Below are positions 1 through 6,371 of a DNA stretch of 56,351 nucleotides, piece by piece. This DNA comes from Chryseomicrobium aureum. Lineage in GTDB: Bacteria > Bacillota > Bacilli > Bacillales_A > Planococcaceae. The notes beneath the pieces are model-generated. The model saw only the letters and a program-made list of their open reading frames with translations, did not search any database and had not been told where the DNA came from. The stretch spans positions 1-56,351 of the forward strand of contig NZ_JAFBFG010000020.1 in the NCBI RefSeq assembly GCF_016909155.1, in the 5' to 3' direction. A program made the translations under genes and the position numbers. How positions within the stretch are numbered: position 1 is the first letter of the stretch; the number at the start of each line of letters is the position of its first letter.

Positions 1-60
1 CCTGAATCGTACAAAGGTATATCCGGAGCCCACTATCAAATATCAGATGTGAAATAGTTC

Positions 61-90
61 AAAAAGGTCCGGCCAGGGTTTTTGGCCGGA
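61..90 (-). terminator. Rho-independent terminator after the RQC-minor gene
   Basis: A perfect 8-bp stem (68-75 with 83-90, TCCGGCCA/TGGCCGGA) lies just past the stop codon at 99. On the minus strand it is followed by CC and five T. The plus-strand reading also has four T after the stem, so it may work in both directions. Confidence 0.8.
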
Positions 91-98
91 TTTTCCTA

Positions 99-1463
99 TT
101 ACCAAAAGCTCTTGATAGCCTGGGGAATCAATTTTTTAGGCCACGGTCGCAGGAGTCCAAAAATCGGTGAAGTGTGTAGGTTTAAACTACGAACTTTGCT
201 AGTAGCTTCACCTTTTAATACTTGGATTAATAAATGGAATGTCATATTTTCATCGCGTGCTAAGTAATCCTCAATGACATCGACTTCTTCTTCCATCAGC
301 TCATATCCCTTCGTAGAGAAATAAACGACTTCAGATTTTGAAACCTCAGTAGTGGTATGGTTTGCTTGCTCGAGCTCATCTTGCAGAACATTTAGGAATT
401 CTTCTTTTGTAAAAGCAAGGTAAGGTTGAACAAAGCGTAAGCTATCAATCGTTGTTAATTTAACGTGTTGAAAAGAAAGCAAAGTTGGCTCGATGAGGTC
501 ATGTGGAAAAACTGCCTCACGTATCGATGCTACAAGTTGATGCCCAGGGCCAAGGATATCTTGGGTAGCGACATTCTTCGTCCATAACTGAACTTGTTGA
601 AGTTTTTGTAAAGCTTTTATTACTTTAGGAGTACCCTCTGCTAAGTCATTGAATTGTCGCTCGATTGTAGCGATACGCTTTTTAGCTTGTTCTATAGATG
701 GTTCTTCATGGAGCACGACTTGATCTGAAAGTGGGTAGTAGCCGTACTGTAGGTCACACTCTTCGCAAGTCACAGTAAAGCTGGTGGCGGACTTTGAGAT
801 TTCAAGTTTGATCGGATGTTTACAGGCTACGTAGCGTGCTTGCTCTGGCAGTGCACGGTAAGGTCGTAACACGATTTCCACCCGATGGCGCCAAAATGCC
901 ACATCTTCTGGTGGGTTTAAAACACCTAACAGCATCGAGCGGTTTAGAACCTCGACAGCTTCAATCACATCACGCTTTTCACGAGCAAGCTCAATAAAAG
1001 GGTTTTGACTGTATGCTGCTTGTGCTTTGGCTTTCCATTGTTTTCGGGATAAAGAAATAAGTTTACCTGTAAACGCATAACGCGTGAGTTGTAACTCTAG
1101 ATAGCTTTTTAGTTGTGTTTCCGATAATTTATATAAGTTTTTTGTATCAAAATGATGTGTTTGTGTAGTGAGCTGCAGTCCTTGTTTCTGTTTCTTCCAC
1201 AAAAAATAGTCTGGTTGAATCAAATACGGGTAAGCGTTCGTTTCCCCAACGACTGCTAGTGGAAAGACGCCGACGGGAAGTTGAGTCAGCTTTGCGATTC
1301 GATGTTGATCTTCCATGGGGAATGCATGGAGTAACTCTTTGATGGTTGCATTTAATTGGTTTAAAAATGATTTAGATGTAGATGAGGGTAGTTCAGCGCC
1401 TATCGGTAGAAGATAGAGATGGTCAAATGGTTGATCTGTGAAGCCTACTTGAGTCAGTGACAT
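99..1463 (-). CDS. RQC-minor-1-like DNA-binding protein
   Basis: A 454-aa soluble protein without signal peptide or membrane segment. The last ~45 residues fit the RQC-minor pattern (VLKG, then K at a helix turn, L-x-L, SPIFG, ending in a short amphipathic helix). RQC-minor domains are winged-helix DNA-binding modules related to the C-terminal domain of RecQ helicases, but no helicase motifs are present here. A CKHP...CEEC cysteine set near residues 225-250 could bind zinc. It stands alone, with pxpB divergent from it. The ATG at 1463 has a strong GAGGAGGAG site. The family call rests on the C-terminus only; the N-terminal 400 residues are unassigned. Confidence 0.55.
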   Translation of the reverse strand: MSLTQVGFTDQPFDHLYLLPIGAELPSSTSKSFLNQLNATIKELLHAFPMEDQHRIAKLTQLPVGVFPLAVVGETNAYPYLIQPDYFLWKKQKQGLQLTTQTHHFDTKNLYKLSETQLKSYLELQLTRYAFTGKLISLSRKQWKAKAQAAYSQNPFIELAREKRDVIEAVEVLNRSMLLGVLNPPEDVAFWRHRVEIVLRPYRALPEQARYVACKHPIKLEISKSATSFTVTCEECDLQYGYYPLSDQVVLHEEPSIEQAKKRIATIERQFNDLAEGTPKVIKALQKLQQVQLWTKNVATQDILGPGHQLVASIREAVFPHDLIEPTLLSFQHVKLTTIDSLRFVQPYLAFTKEEFLNVLQDELEQANHTTTEVSKSEVVYFSTKGYELMEEEVDVIEDYLARDENMTFHLLIQVLKGEATSKVRSLNLHTSPIFGLLRPWPKKLIPQAIKSFW

Positions 1464-1568
1464 AAAAACTCCTCCTCTCTCTTCAGTATAATGAGTTCTA
1501 GGACGATGCCCAATTAATTTGCTCTTGTAAGTTTCAAAATTGGGATACGAAACATTGTAACGAGAGGA

Positions 1569-1586
1569 CTTATCTTATAAGATAAG
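1569..1586. promoter_or_regulatory. Perfect 18-bp palindrome in the pxp promoter (candidate operator)
   Basis: CTTATCTTATAAGATAAG is its own reverse complement and lies 32 bp before the pxpB start. Its centre contains TATAAG, a plausible -10, with TTGTAA at 1555-1560 as a weak, closely spaced -35. A dimeric repressor bound here would cover the -10. The regulator is unknown; it does not match the TnrA/GlnR consensus. Confidence 0.5.
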
Positions 1587-1617
1587 AAAAAGTTTTGAAT
1601 AATGGGATGGTGATGAT

Positions 1618-2277
1618 GTGAAGTCATTTTGGCTGTCGGAAGACTTGTGGATTATTCGTTTCAATCAATCAGAAACAACGAGTGCCCATATTCGAGCTAT
1701 TGAAAAAATAATTACTACTCGTTTTCAGGATGTAATTCGTGAAACCATTCCTACAACAACCACCCTCGGTATCTATGTGCATACTACATCACCCAGGACA
1801 ATGATAAATAAACTCGAACACGAGTGGGAAGCCCTAGCACAAACCGCAATTTTTGATGTGGATCACCAACCGAGAATAATTGATATTCCTGTAGTTTATG
1901 GTGGAGAAGAAGGGCCGGACTTGGCATTTGTTGCCGAGCATACGGGACTGAGCGAAGAACAAGTTGTGGAAAAACATACATCTGTTTTATATCCCGTAGA
2001 GATGATTGGATTTGCACCCGGATTTCCATACTTGGCGGGATTACCCGAAGAAATTTTTGCTCCGCGCAAAGAAACACCACGTGAAAAAATAGTGGCAGGT
2101 AGCGTAGGGATTGCAGGGTCTCAGACAGGTATCTATTCAATTTCTACACCTGGTGGCTGGCAGATCATCGGGCGAACAACAGTAGAATTGTTTTTATCCA
2201 ATGAAGACCCGCCTAGCCTTCTTCAGCCAGGCGACTTAGTCAGATTTGTGGCGTTAGGGAGGGATGAAGATGCTTGA
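1618..2277 (+). CDS. pxpB: 5-oxoprolinase subunit PxpB (KipI family)
   Basis: 219 aa. PxpB, PxpC and PxpA together hydrolyse 5-oxoproline (pyroglutamate) to glutamate using ATP, clearing a damage product of glutamine and glutathione-type metabolism. The family signature GFAPGFPYLAG is at ~131, followed by PRKETPREKI, a GS-GIAG-QTGIY block and PGGWQIIGRT. In Bacillus subtilis the homologue KipI also inhibits the sporulation kinase KinA. The start is GTG at 1618 (the ATG three bases upstream runs straight into a stop), preceded by GGGATGGTG. It is the first gene of pxpBCA and overlaps the next by a few codons. Confidence 0.93.
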   Translation: MKSFWLSEDLWIIRFNQSETTSAHIRAIEKIITTRFQDVIRETIPTTTTLGIYVHTTSPRTMINKLEHEWEALAQTAIFDVDHQPRIIDIPVVYGGEEGPDLAFVAEHTGLSEEQVVEKHTSVLYPVEMIGFAPGFPYLAGLPEEIFAPRKETPREKIVAGSVGIAGSQTGIYSISTPGGWQIIGRTTVELFLSNEDPPSLLQPGDLVRFVALGRDEDA

Positions 2278-3232
2278 AGTCATACACCCTGGTCCGTTTA
2301 CTACTATTCAAGATTTGGGTCGGCACGGCTATCAACGCTACGGTGTTAGCGTGACAGGGGTCATGGATATCCAGTCGCATACTTTAGCCAATTTGCTAGT
2401 GGGGAATGAGCCAGATGAAGCAACCTTCGAAATTACTTATTCAGGTGCCAAATTCAAGTTTCATACTTCTGCACTCATCGCTATCGCTGGAGGAAACATG
2501 ATGCCTTTAGTAAGTGGTGAAGCTATTCAAAGTGGGCGCCCTGTTTATGTCTCAGCAGGTAGTGTGCTGCATTTTTCAAAACTGAAATCAGGCTGTCGTG
2601 TATATCTTGCTGTTGCAGGGGGATGGGGTGTCCCCACTGTCTTGCAAAGCAAAAGTACGTTTCTTCGAGCGGGCATGGGTGGTTTTGAAGGAAGAATACT
2701 TCAGAAAGGCGATACAATCTCGTATACTACTCAGCAAAGAGAACAATCGCTATCTGTGGAGTGGCATGCAGTATCCGACCACTGGTGGAAACGCGATTTT
2801 GTGCGTGTGATGAAAGGACCAGAAATCAATCGGTTTACATCTGAACAAATTCGTCGGTTTACGAGTATACCTTATACAGTTTCTTCTCAGTCGGATAGAA
2901 TGGGCTATCGACTTACAGGAGAAGCCATTCAGAAGGAAGTGTCTGAAGAGATGATTTCAGAGCCTGTCACATTTGGCACCATTCAATTACCGTCGGACGG
3001 ACAACCGATTGTTTTAATGGCAGACCGGCAGACTACAGGAGGGTATCCGCGCATTGCGCAGGTCGTACGAGCAGATTTGTGTGTTCTGGCACAGAAGAAA
3101 CCGGGGGATACTGTCCAGTTTGAATGGGTAGAGTTCGAGCAGGCACGCAAGCTATCCTATGCAGTTCATCATTGGACAAAAGAAGTACAAGCTAGTATTG
3201 AGATGAGGAGGAAATCACGTGCGCTCTATTGA
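2270..3232 (+). CDS. pxpC: 5-oxoprolinase subunit PxpC (KipA family, biotin-dependent carboxyltransferase fold)
   Basis: About 320 aa. It opens with the PGPFTTIQDLGRHGYQRYGV block diagnostic of the KipA/urea-amidolyase C-terminal fold and carries SDRMGYRLTG (~206) and PSDGQPIVLMAD (~240). It forms the ATP-dependent heteromeric oxoprolinase with PxpB and PxpA. Two in-frame starts exist, 2264 and 2270. I use 2270 because the AGGGAGG site at ~2256-2262 then has normal spacing. It overlaps pxpB upstream and pxpA downstream, which implies translational coupling. Confidence 0.92.
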   Translation: MLEVIHPGPFTTIQDLGRHGYQRYGVSVTGVMDIQSHTLANLLVGNEPDEATFEITYSGAKFKFHTSALIAIAGGNMMPLVSGEAIQSGRPVYVSAGSVLHFSKLKSGCRVYLAVAGGWGVPTVLQSKSTFLRAGMGGFEGRILQKGDTISYTTQQREQSLSVEWHAVSDHWWKRDFVRVMKGPEINRFTSEQIRRFTSIPYTVSSQSDRMGYRLTGEAIQKEVSEEMISEPVTFGTIQLPSDGQPIVLMADRQTTGGYPRIAQVVRADLCVLAQKKPGDTVQFEWVEFEQARKLSYAVHHWTKEVQASIEMRRKSRALY

Positions 3233-3974
3233 TATAAATTGTGATATGGGAGAATCTTTTGGGGCTTATCAAATGGGAAATGACCCTGCCATCCTGCCCT
3301 ATATTTCATCTGCTAATATTGCATGTGGATTTCATGCGGGAGATGCACACGTCATGCGTATAACAGTAGAGCAGGCACTACTAAACAATGTCAGTATTGG
3401 AGCGCATCCAGGGCTACCGGATTTACAAGGGTTTGGCAGACGAGCACTCGAGATCTCTCCACAAGAAGCGTTTGATTATACCGTTTATCAAGTCGGTGCT
3501 ATGCAAGCTATAGCAAAAAGTTGTGGTGCGGTTGTTAAGCATGTGAAAGCACATGGCGCACTTTACAATATGGCCGCACGCAATGAAGAATTAGCAGATG
3601 CAATTGTCCGTGCAGTAAAAAGTTGTGATGAACAACTTGTAATTGTCGGACTAGCGGGTAGTGACTGGATTCGAGCAGCCGAAAAGCAGGGCATGAAGTA
3701 TGCGCAGGAAGTATTTGCAGATCGTAGATATGAAGCTGACGGAAACTTGACCCCACGCTCTCATCCAGATGCGTTGATTACAGATACCAACGAAGCGCTT
3801 GAACATGTTGAACGTATGGTCGTGGAAGGGATTGTAAAGACTCGTCTAGGTGAGCGACTTCCCATTCAAGCAGATACGATTTGCATTCATGGAGATGGAG
3901 AGCATGCGGTAGAATTCGCAGAAGCGCTCAACAGTCGGTTCAAACAACTTGAGATTGTTGTTCGTCATTTTTAA
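3219..3974 (+). CDS. pxpA: 5-oxoprolinase subunit PxpA (LamB/YcsF family)
   Basis: 251 aa, the usual length. Family signatures in order: NCDMGESFG at the N-terminus, ANIACGFHAGD, GAHPGLPDLQGFGRR, HVKAHGALYN and EVFADRRY. This is the metal-binding hydrolytic component of the oxoprolinase. The start is GTG at 3219 with a perfect GAGGAGG eight bases upstream, inside the last codons of pxpC. It is the last gene of the operon; a bidirectional terminator follows after 22 bases. Confidence 0.94.
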   Translation: MRSIDINCDMGESFGAYQMGNDPAILPYISSANIACGFHAGDAHVMRITVEQALLNNVSIGAHPGLPDLQGFGRRALEISPQEAFDYTVYQVGAMQAIAKSCGAVVKHVKAHGALYNMAARNEELADAIVRAVKSCDEQLVIVGLAGSDWIRAAEKQGMKYAQEVFADRRYEADGNLTPRSHPDALITDTNEALEHVERMVVEGIVKTRLGERLPIQADTICIHGDGEHAVEFAEALNSRFKQLEIVVRHF

Positions 3975-3996
3975 GTGGGAGATATGAGTAGAAATA

Positions 3997-4030
3997 AAAA
4001 GCGATGACGTCAACTAGCGTCATCGCTTTT
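3997..4030. terminator. Bidirectional terminator between pxpA and the M50-like gene
   Basis: A perfect 13-bp stem, AAAAGCGATGACG with CGTCATCGCTTTT, and an 8-base loop. Both strands have T-rich sequence after the stem, so it can serve the converging genes on each side. Confidence 0.88.
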
Positions 4031-4061
4031 CTTGTAACACGAGACTTTAGTGTTTGTAAAA

Positions 4062-4619
4062 CTAATGACGCTTGTCTTGCGAATGTAGTAAATCTTTTTC
4101 TGCATCCGATGTTGTTGGTAAAAATGGGTCAGGGCAATAATCTGTTCTCTTCCCGTACCGGACCATTTCATAAATGAGTAAGCCATTATTCGGTTTTCCA
4201 TTTACCATCCGCATAGGGACGATATCGAACAACACATAGTAAAAACTATAGAAAATATACCGATCCCAAAACGAAGGCCATACTTCAAGGACACCATTCA
4301 CGAGTAAAAGATTCAGTCCAATGGCGACAAAGCTATTCATAAGGATAGGCGCGCTATAGATAACAATATAAATCCATCTATTTTTATGGGCTAGGTCATC
4401 GTATGAAAACCAGCTATAGAGATGATAATACTTTCGAATATCAAACATTCCGAATTTTAGTAAGCGTGGGCCACTTCCAATGGTGATCCGTGGATTTTTT
4501 AAGCCAAAGAAAAATCCAACAAGTACATAGGCAAATTCACGAATGAATACAACGATTGGTAGAATAATGAAAGCTGAAATCAACAGAGAGAGAAAATCGG
4601 CAAAACCAAATGTAAACAT
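4062..4619 (-). CDS. Membrane protein related to M50 site-2 proteases, catalytic motif lost
   Basis: 185 aa with about four hydrophobic segments (roughly 10-30, 78-105, 120-140 and the N-terminal half of the fold). Where M50 proteases have HExxH in the first helix, this protein reads FIREFAYVLVGFFFG. The second-site region reads DIVPMRMVNGKPNNGLLIYEM, resembling the M50 N-x-x-P-x-x-x-x-DG segment with N in place of the metal-binding D. The layout is that of an inactive M50 homologue, so it probably binds rather than cuts. The start at 4619 has GGAGGAG upstream. No operon partner; it converges on pxpA. Confidence 0.5.
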   Translation of the reverse strand: MFTFGFADFLSLLISAFIILPIVVFIREFAYVLVGFFFGLKNPRITIGSGPRLLKFGMFDIRKYYHLYSWFSYDDLAHKNRWIYIVIYSAPILMNSFVAIGLNLLLVNGVLEVWPSFWDRYIFYSFYYVLFDIVPMRMVNGKPNNGLLIYEMVRYGKRTDYCPDPFLPTTSDAEKDLLHSQDKRH

Positions 4620-4712
4620 GCAACTCCTCCTTCTTGTCTTGGCAGTATAGCAGGTCTCTGTAAAATTGTAATGTCAAACCCATGAAATGGAAACGCTTAC
4701 CAAAAATAAGTG

Positions 4713-4741
4713 TTGACGAGCGCATGAAATCCACGTATAAC
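4713..4741 (+). promoter_or_regulatory. Sigma-A promoter for psiE
   Basis: TTGACG (4713-4718), a 17-bp spacer, then TATAAC (4736-4741). A sequence resembling a catabolite-response element, TGGAAACGCTTACC (4688-4701, two mismatches to the CcpA consensus), lies just upstream. The promoter is well formed; the cre reading is weak. Confidence 0.6.
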
Positions 4742-4837
4742 TAGACTAATCCTTTGATTGTAAGGAAAGTTTACATGGCGTTTATAATGGCTTCATGAAG
4801 TAAGCGTACAGTTGAGGTGAGTAGAGGAGGAAGTGAG

Positions 4838-5287
4838 ATGAAAAGAGAAGGAAAACCTTTGGCAGTAATGGTACCGAAAGTGTTACAGCTTTTCTTAAAT
4901 AGTGCGTTGATCGGTTTGGCGATCACTTTATGCTTTTTGCTCATGCGGTCACTGATTGAATTCATCCAACTCCTATGGACGATGGAATCCTACAACTATA
5001 AATTGTTTTTAGCAGATATTTTATTGTTCTTTTTATATTTTGAGTTCATTGCAATGATAGTGAAATATTTTAAAGAGGACTATCATTTCCCTTTACGCTA
5101 CTTTATCTATATTGGTATTACTGCGATGACACGAGTAATCATCGTTGAACATGATAATCCTGTTCATACATTGCTGAATTCTGTAGTTATCTTCATTTTG
5201 ATCGGGGGTTATTTCATCATTAATATGACGCCACGTGAAAGACCCGAACCACATCCACCGAAAAAAACCTCCCTGCATCTTAAATGA
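4838..5287 (+). CDS. PsiE-family phosphate-starvation-inducible membrane protein
   Basis: 149 aa with four predicted membrane helices (approximately 19-40, 58-80, 91-108, 117-135) and conserved family features: the short cytosolic KYFKEDYHFPLRYFIYIGITA stretch between helices and R-x-IIV. PsiE proteins are induced by phosphate limitation in enterobacteria; the molecular function is not known. A GTG at 4817 is in frame, but the AGAGGAGG site at ~4822-4829 points to the ATG at 4838. It is monocistronic, with its own promoter and a terminator overlapping its stop codon. Confidence 0.75.
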   Translation: MKREGKPLAVMVPKVLQLFLNSALIGLAITLCFLLMRSLIEFIQLLWTMESYNYKLFLADILLFFLYFEFIAMIVKYFKEDYHFPLRYFIYIGITAMTRVIIVEHDNPVHTLLNSVVIFILIGGYFIINMTPRERPEPHPPKKTSLHLK

Positions 5288-5303
5288 TGTAGGGAGGTTC
5301 TTC
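5266..5303 (+). terminator. Terminator of psiE
   Basis: A 14-bp stem with one G-U pair, AACCTCCCTGCATC (5266-5279) with GATGTAGGGAGGTT (5286-5299), then CTTC. The stem starts inside the last codons of psiE. Confidence 0.75.
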
Positions 5304-5394
5304 ATTGTGAGAACAATTTACGTAAAGTTTCTTTTAACCACTGCCCAAACGATTGCTTTGAAGCGAACTCTCTTGATCGTTCAATACGCATGGA

Positions 5395-5556
5395 TTAAGC
5401 AGACTTTTGAGTAGACTTGAAGATGTTCCATTTAGACAAGCCTTTCACTTTGCTTGTAAATGAAGCTGTTGTGTTTTCAAGACGCTGTTCTGCATGGAAA
5501 GCTGTCTCTGATTGTTGTTCTTTTACTGATTCTCCAAATGTATAATAGTTCATCAT
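5395..5556 (-). CDS. Microprotein B (53 aa), tandem paralogue of the neighbouring microprotein A
   Basis: A 53-aa protein starting MMNYYTFGESVKEQQ and ending in a basic tail (KWNIFKSTQKSA). I chose the ATG at 5556 because a GGAGGAAT site sits just upstream; an in-frame TTG further out has none. It aligns end to end with the protein at 5621-5776: MMN-Y-T, SVK, QRL-N-TA and a C-terminal W-x-x-F/WF-x-x-KS. The ~50 bases upstream of the two genes are also nearly identical. No known family is recognised. The helix-rich, amphipathic character with a basic C-terminus suggests a small membrane- or protein-binding peptide, which is inference. Confidence 0.7.
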   Translation of the reverse strand: MMNYYTFGESVKEQQSETAFHAEQRLENTTASFTSKVKGLSKWNIFKSTQKSA

Positions 5557-5591
5557 TTTTATTCCTCCATAATTGTGTGAATTTTTAATTA

Positions 5592-5607
5592 AACAAGACA
5601 ATTTGAT
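5592..5607. promoter_or_regulatory. ATCAA-N6-TTGAT-like site upstream of microprotein B
   Basis: On the plus strand this reads AACAA, six bases, TTGAT, differing by one base from the perfect dyads at 6187-6202 and 6245-6260. It lies ~36 bases before the microprotein start. Candidate binding site of the adjacent ArsR-type regulator. Confidence 0.4.
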
Positions 5608-5620
5608 AAAAACTTTAAAA

Positions 5621-5776
5621 TTAAGCCGTTCGTTTAGATTTGATTGAAAACCACTGTGTCCAAGATGGTTTTTTAGAATGAGCTGCTGTTTGGTTTGTCA
5701 AACGCTGCTGTGCTAAAAATTGAACGGAATCTTGGTGTGCTTTCACGGACTGGTGCATTGTGTAAACATTCATCAT
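5621..5776 (-). CDS. Microprotein A (51 aa), tandem paralogue of microprotein B
   Basis: A 51-aa ORF, ATG ATG start at 5776, TAA at 5621-5623, preceded by AGGAGGAATT. The protein begins MMNVYTMHQSVKAHQ, has an FLAQQRLTNQTA middle, and ends SWTQWFSIKSKRTA. Two independent signals support it as a real gene: residue-level similarity to the downstream ORF, with synonymous differences between them, and a conserved ribosome binding site and leader. It lies directly downstream of the ArsR-type gene on the same strand and may be co-transcribed with it. Function unknown. Confidence 0.7.
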   Translation of the reverse strand: MMNVYTMHQSVKAHQDSVQFLAQQRLTNQTAAHSKKPSWTQWFSIKSKRTA

Positions 5777-5812
5777 GAGTAATTCCTCCTAAATTGTTTG
5801 AATTATTAATTA

Positions 5813-5828
5813 AACAAGACAATTTGAT
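5813..5828. promoter_or_regulatory. ATCAA-N6-TTGAT-like site upstream of microprotein A
   Basis: Reads AACAA, six bases (identical to those at 5597-5602), TTGAT. It is the second of two near-identical leader copies and one mismatch from the perfect dyads in the arsR-M48 intergenic region. Confidence 0.4.
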
Positions 5829-5846
5829 TAAAAGCACAGCCGGAAA

Positions 5847-6164
5847 TCAATTTTCCGGTTTGAACATACAGCATAGCTCATCGGAGAGCAGTTGATTTAA
5901 TTCGTGCTGGTTCAATTCGTAAAAACTCCATGTGCCGCTTGTTTCTTTTAAAAGTAAGTCGGCGTCTAAAAGAATTTTAAGATGGTATGACAGTTTTGAT
6001 TGTGTCATATCGACGAGAGGTGCAAGATCTCCTACACACATAGCGCCTTTATTCGATAGGATGTTTAAAATCTGCAAACGCTTCTGATCACTAATGGCTT
6101 TAAACTTTTTTTCAAAAGTAGCTAATGTATCGGAAGAAAGTGTGTAATATGTCGTTTCTTGCAT
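5847..6164 (-). CDS. ArsR/SmtB-type winged-helix repressor
   Basis: 105 aa. A compact winged helix: a helix with KAISDQKRLQILNIL (~21-35), then GDLAPLVDMTQSKLSYHLKIL (recognition helix ~55-70), and a wing with SGTWSFYEL. Cysteines are present at CVGDL and as a CC pair near the C-terminus, so metal or thiol sensing is possible, but the canonical ELCVCDL box is not complete. The ATG at 6164 is preferred over the in-frame GTG at 6173 because AGAAGGTG then has proper spacing. It is divergent from the M48 gene, with two perfect dyads between them, and is followed by the two microprotein genes. Confidence 0.8.
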   Translation of the reverse strand: MQETTYYTLSSDTLATFEKKFKAISDQKRLQILNILSNKGAMCVGDLAPLVDMTQSKLSYHLKILLDADLLLKETSGTWSFYELNQHELNQLLSDELCCMFKPEN

Positions 6165-6186
6165 CGAATTCACCTTCTAGTAATCA

Positions 6187-6202
6187 ATCAAATTTTCTTG
6201 AT
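6187..6202. promoter_or_regulatory. Candidate operator, dyad 1 (ATCAA-N6-TTGAT)
   Basis: ATCAAATTTTCTTGAT: perfect 5-bp inverted arms with a 6-bp spacer, 23 bases upstream of the arsR start. The same architecture recurs at 6245-6260. Confidence 0.5.
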
Positions 6203-6244
6203 ATGTTCATCATACGACCACTAAAACCGTATGTCAACTATTTC

Positions 6245-6260
6245 ATCAAAAAATATTGAT
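6245..6260. promoter_or_regulatory. Candidate operator, dyad 2 (ATCAA-N6-TTGAT)
   Basis: ATCAAAAAATATTGAT: the same arms and spacer length as dyad 1, centred 58 bp away. It lies on the M48-gene side of the divergent region, so one regulator could control both directions. Confidence 0.5.
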
Positions 6261-6371
6261 TAATTGATAATGGTGAATTTTGAGAAAATTAATTGTTAGA
6301 AAATGTCGAAAATAAGTGATGATTTTCATAGGACTACATGCTATTCTGATAAAGTAAAAGGAGGAAGAAAC

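Noticed and set aside
23-32. CCGGAGCCCA shared between the left edge and 56267-56276
   Set aside because: A 10-base match in two flanking non-coding pieces is too short to claim a repeat; both contexts differ beyond it.
4688-4701. cre site for psiE
   Set aside because: Two mismatches to the consensus and a position upstream of the -35; not enough to claim CcpA control. Mentioned only in the promoter entry.
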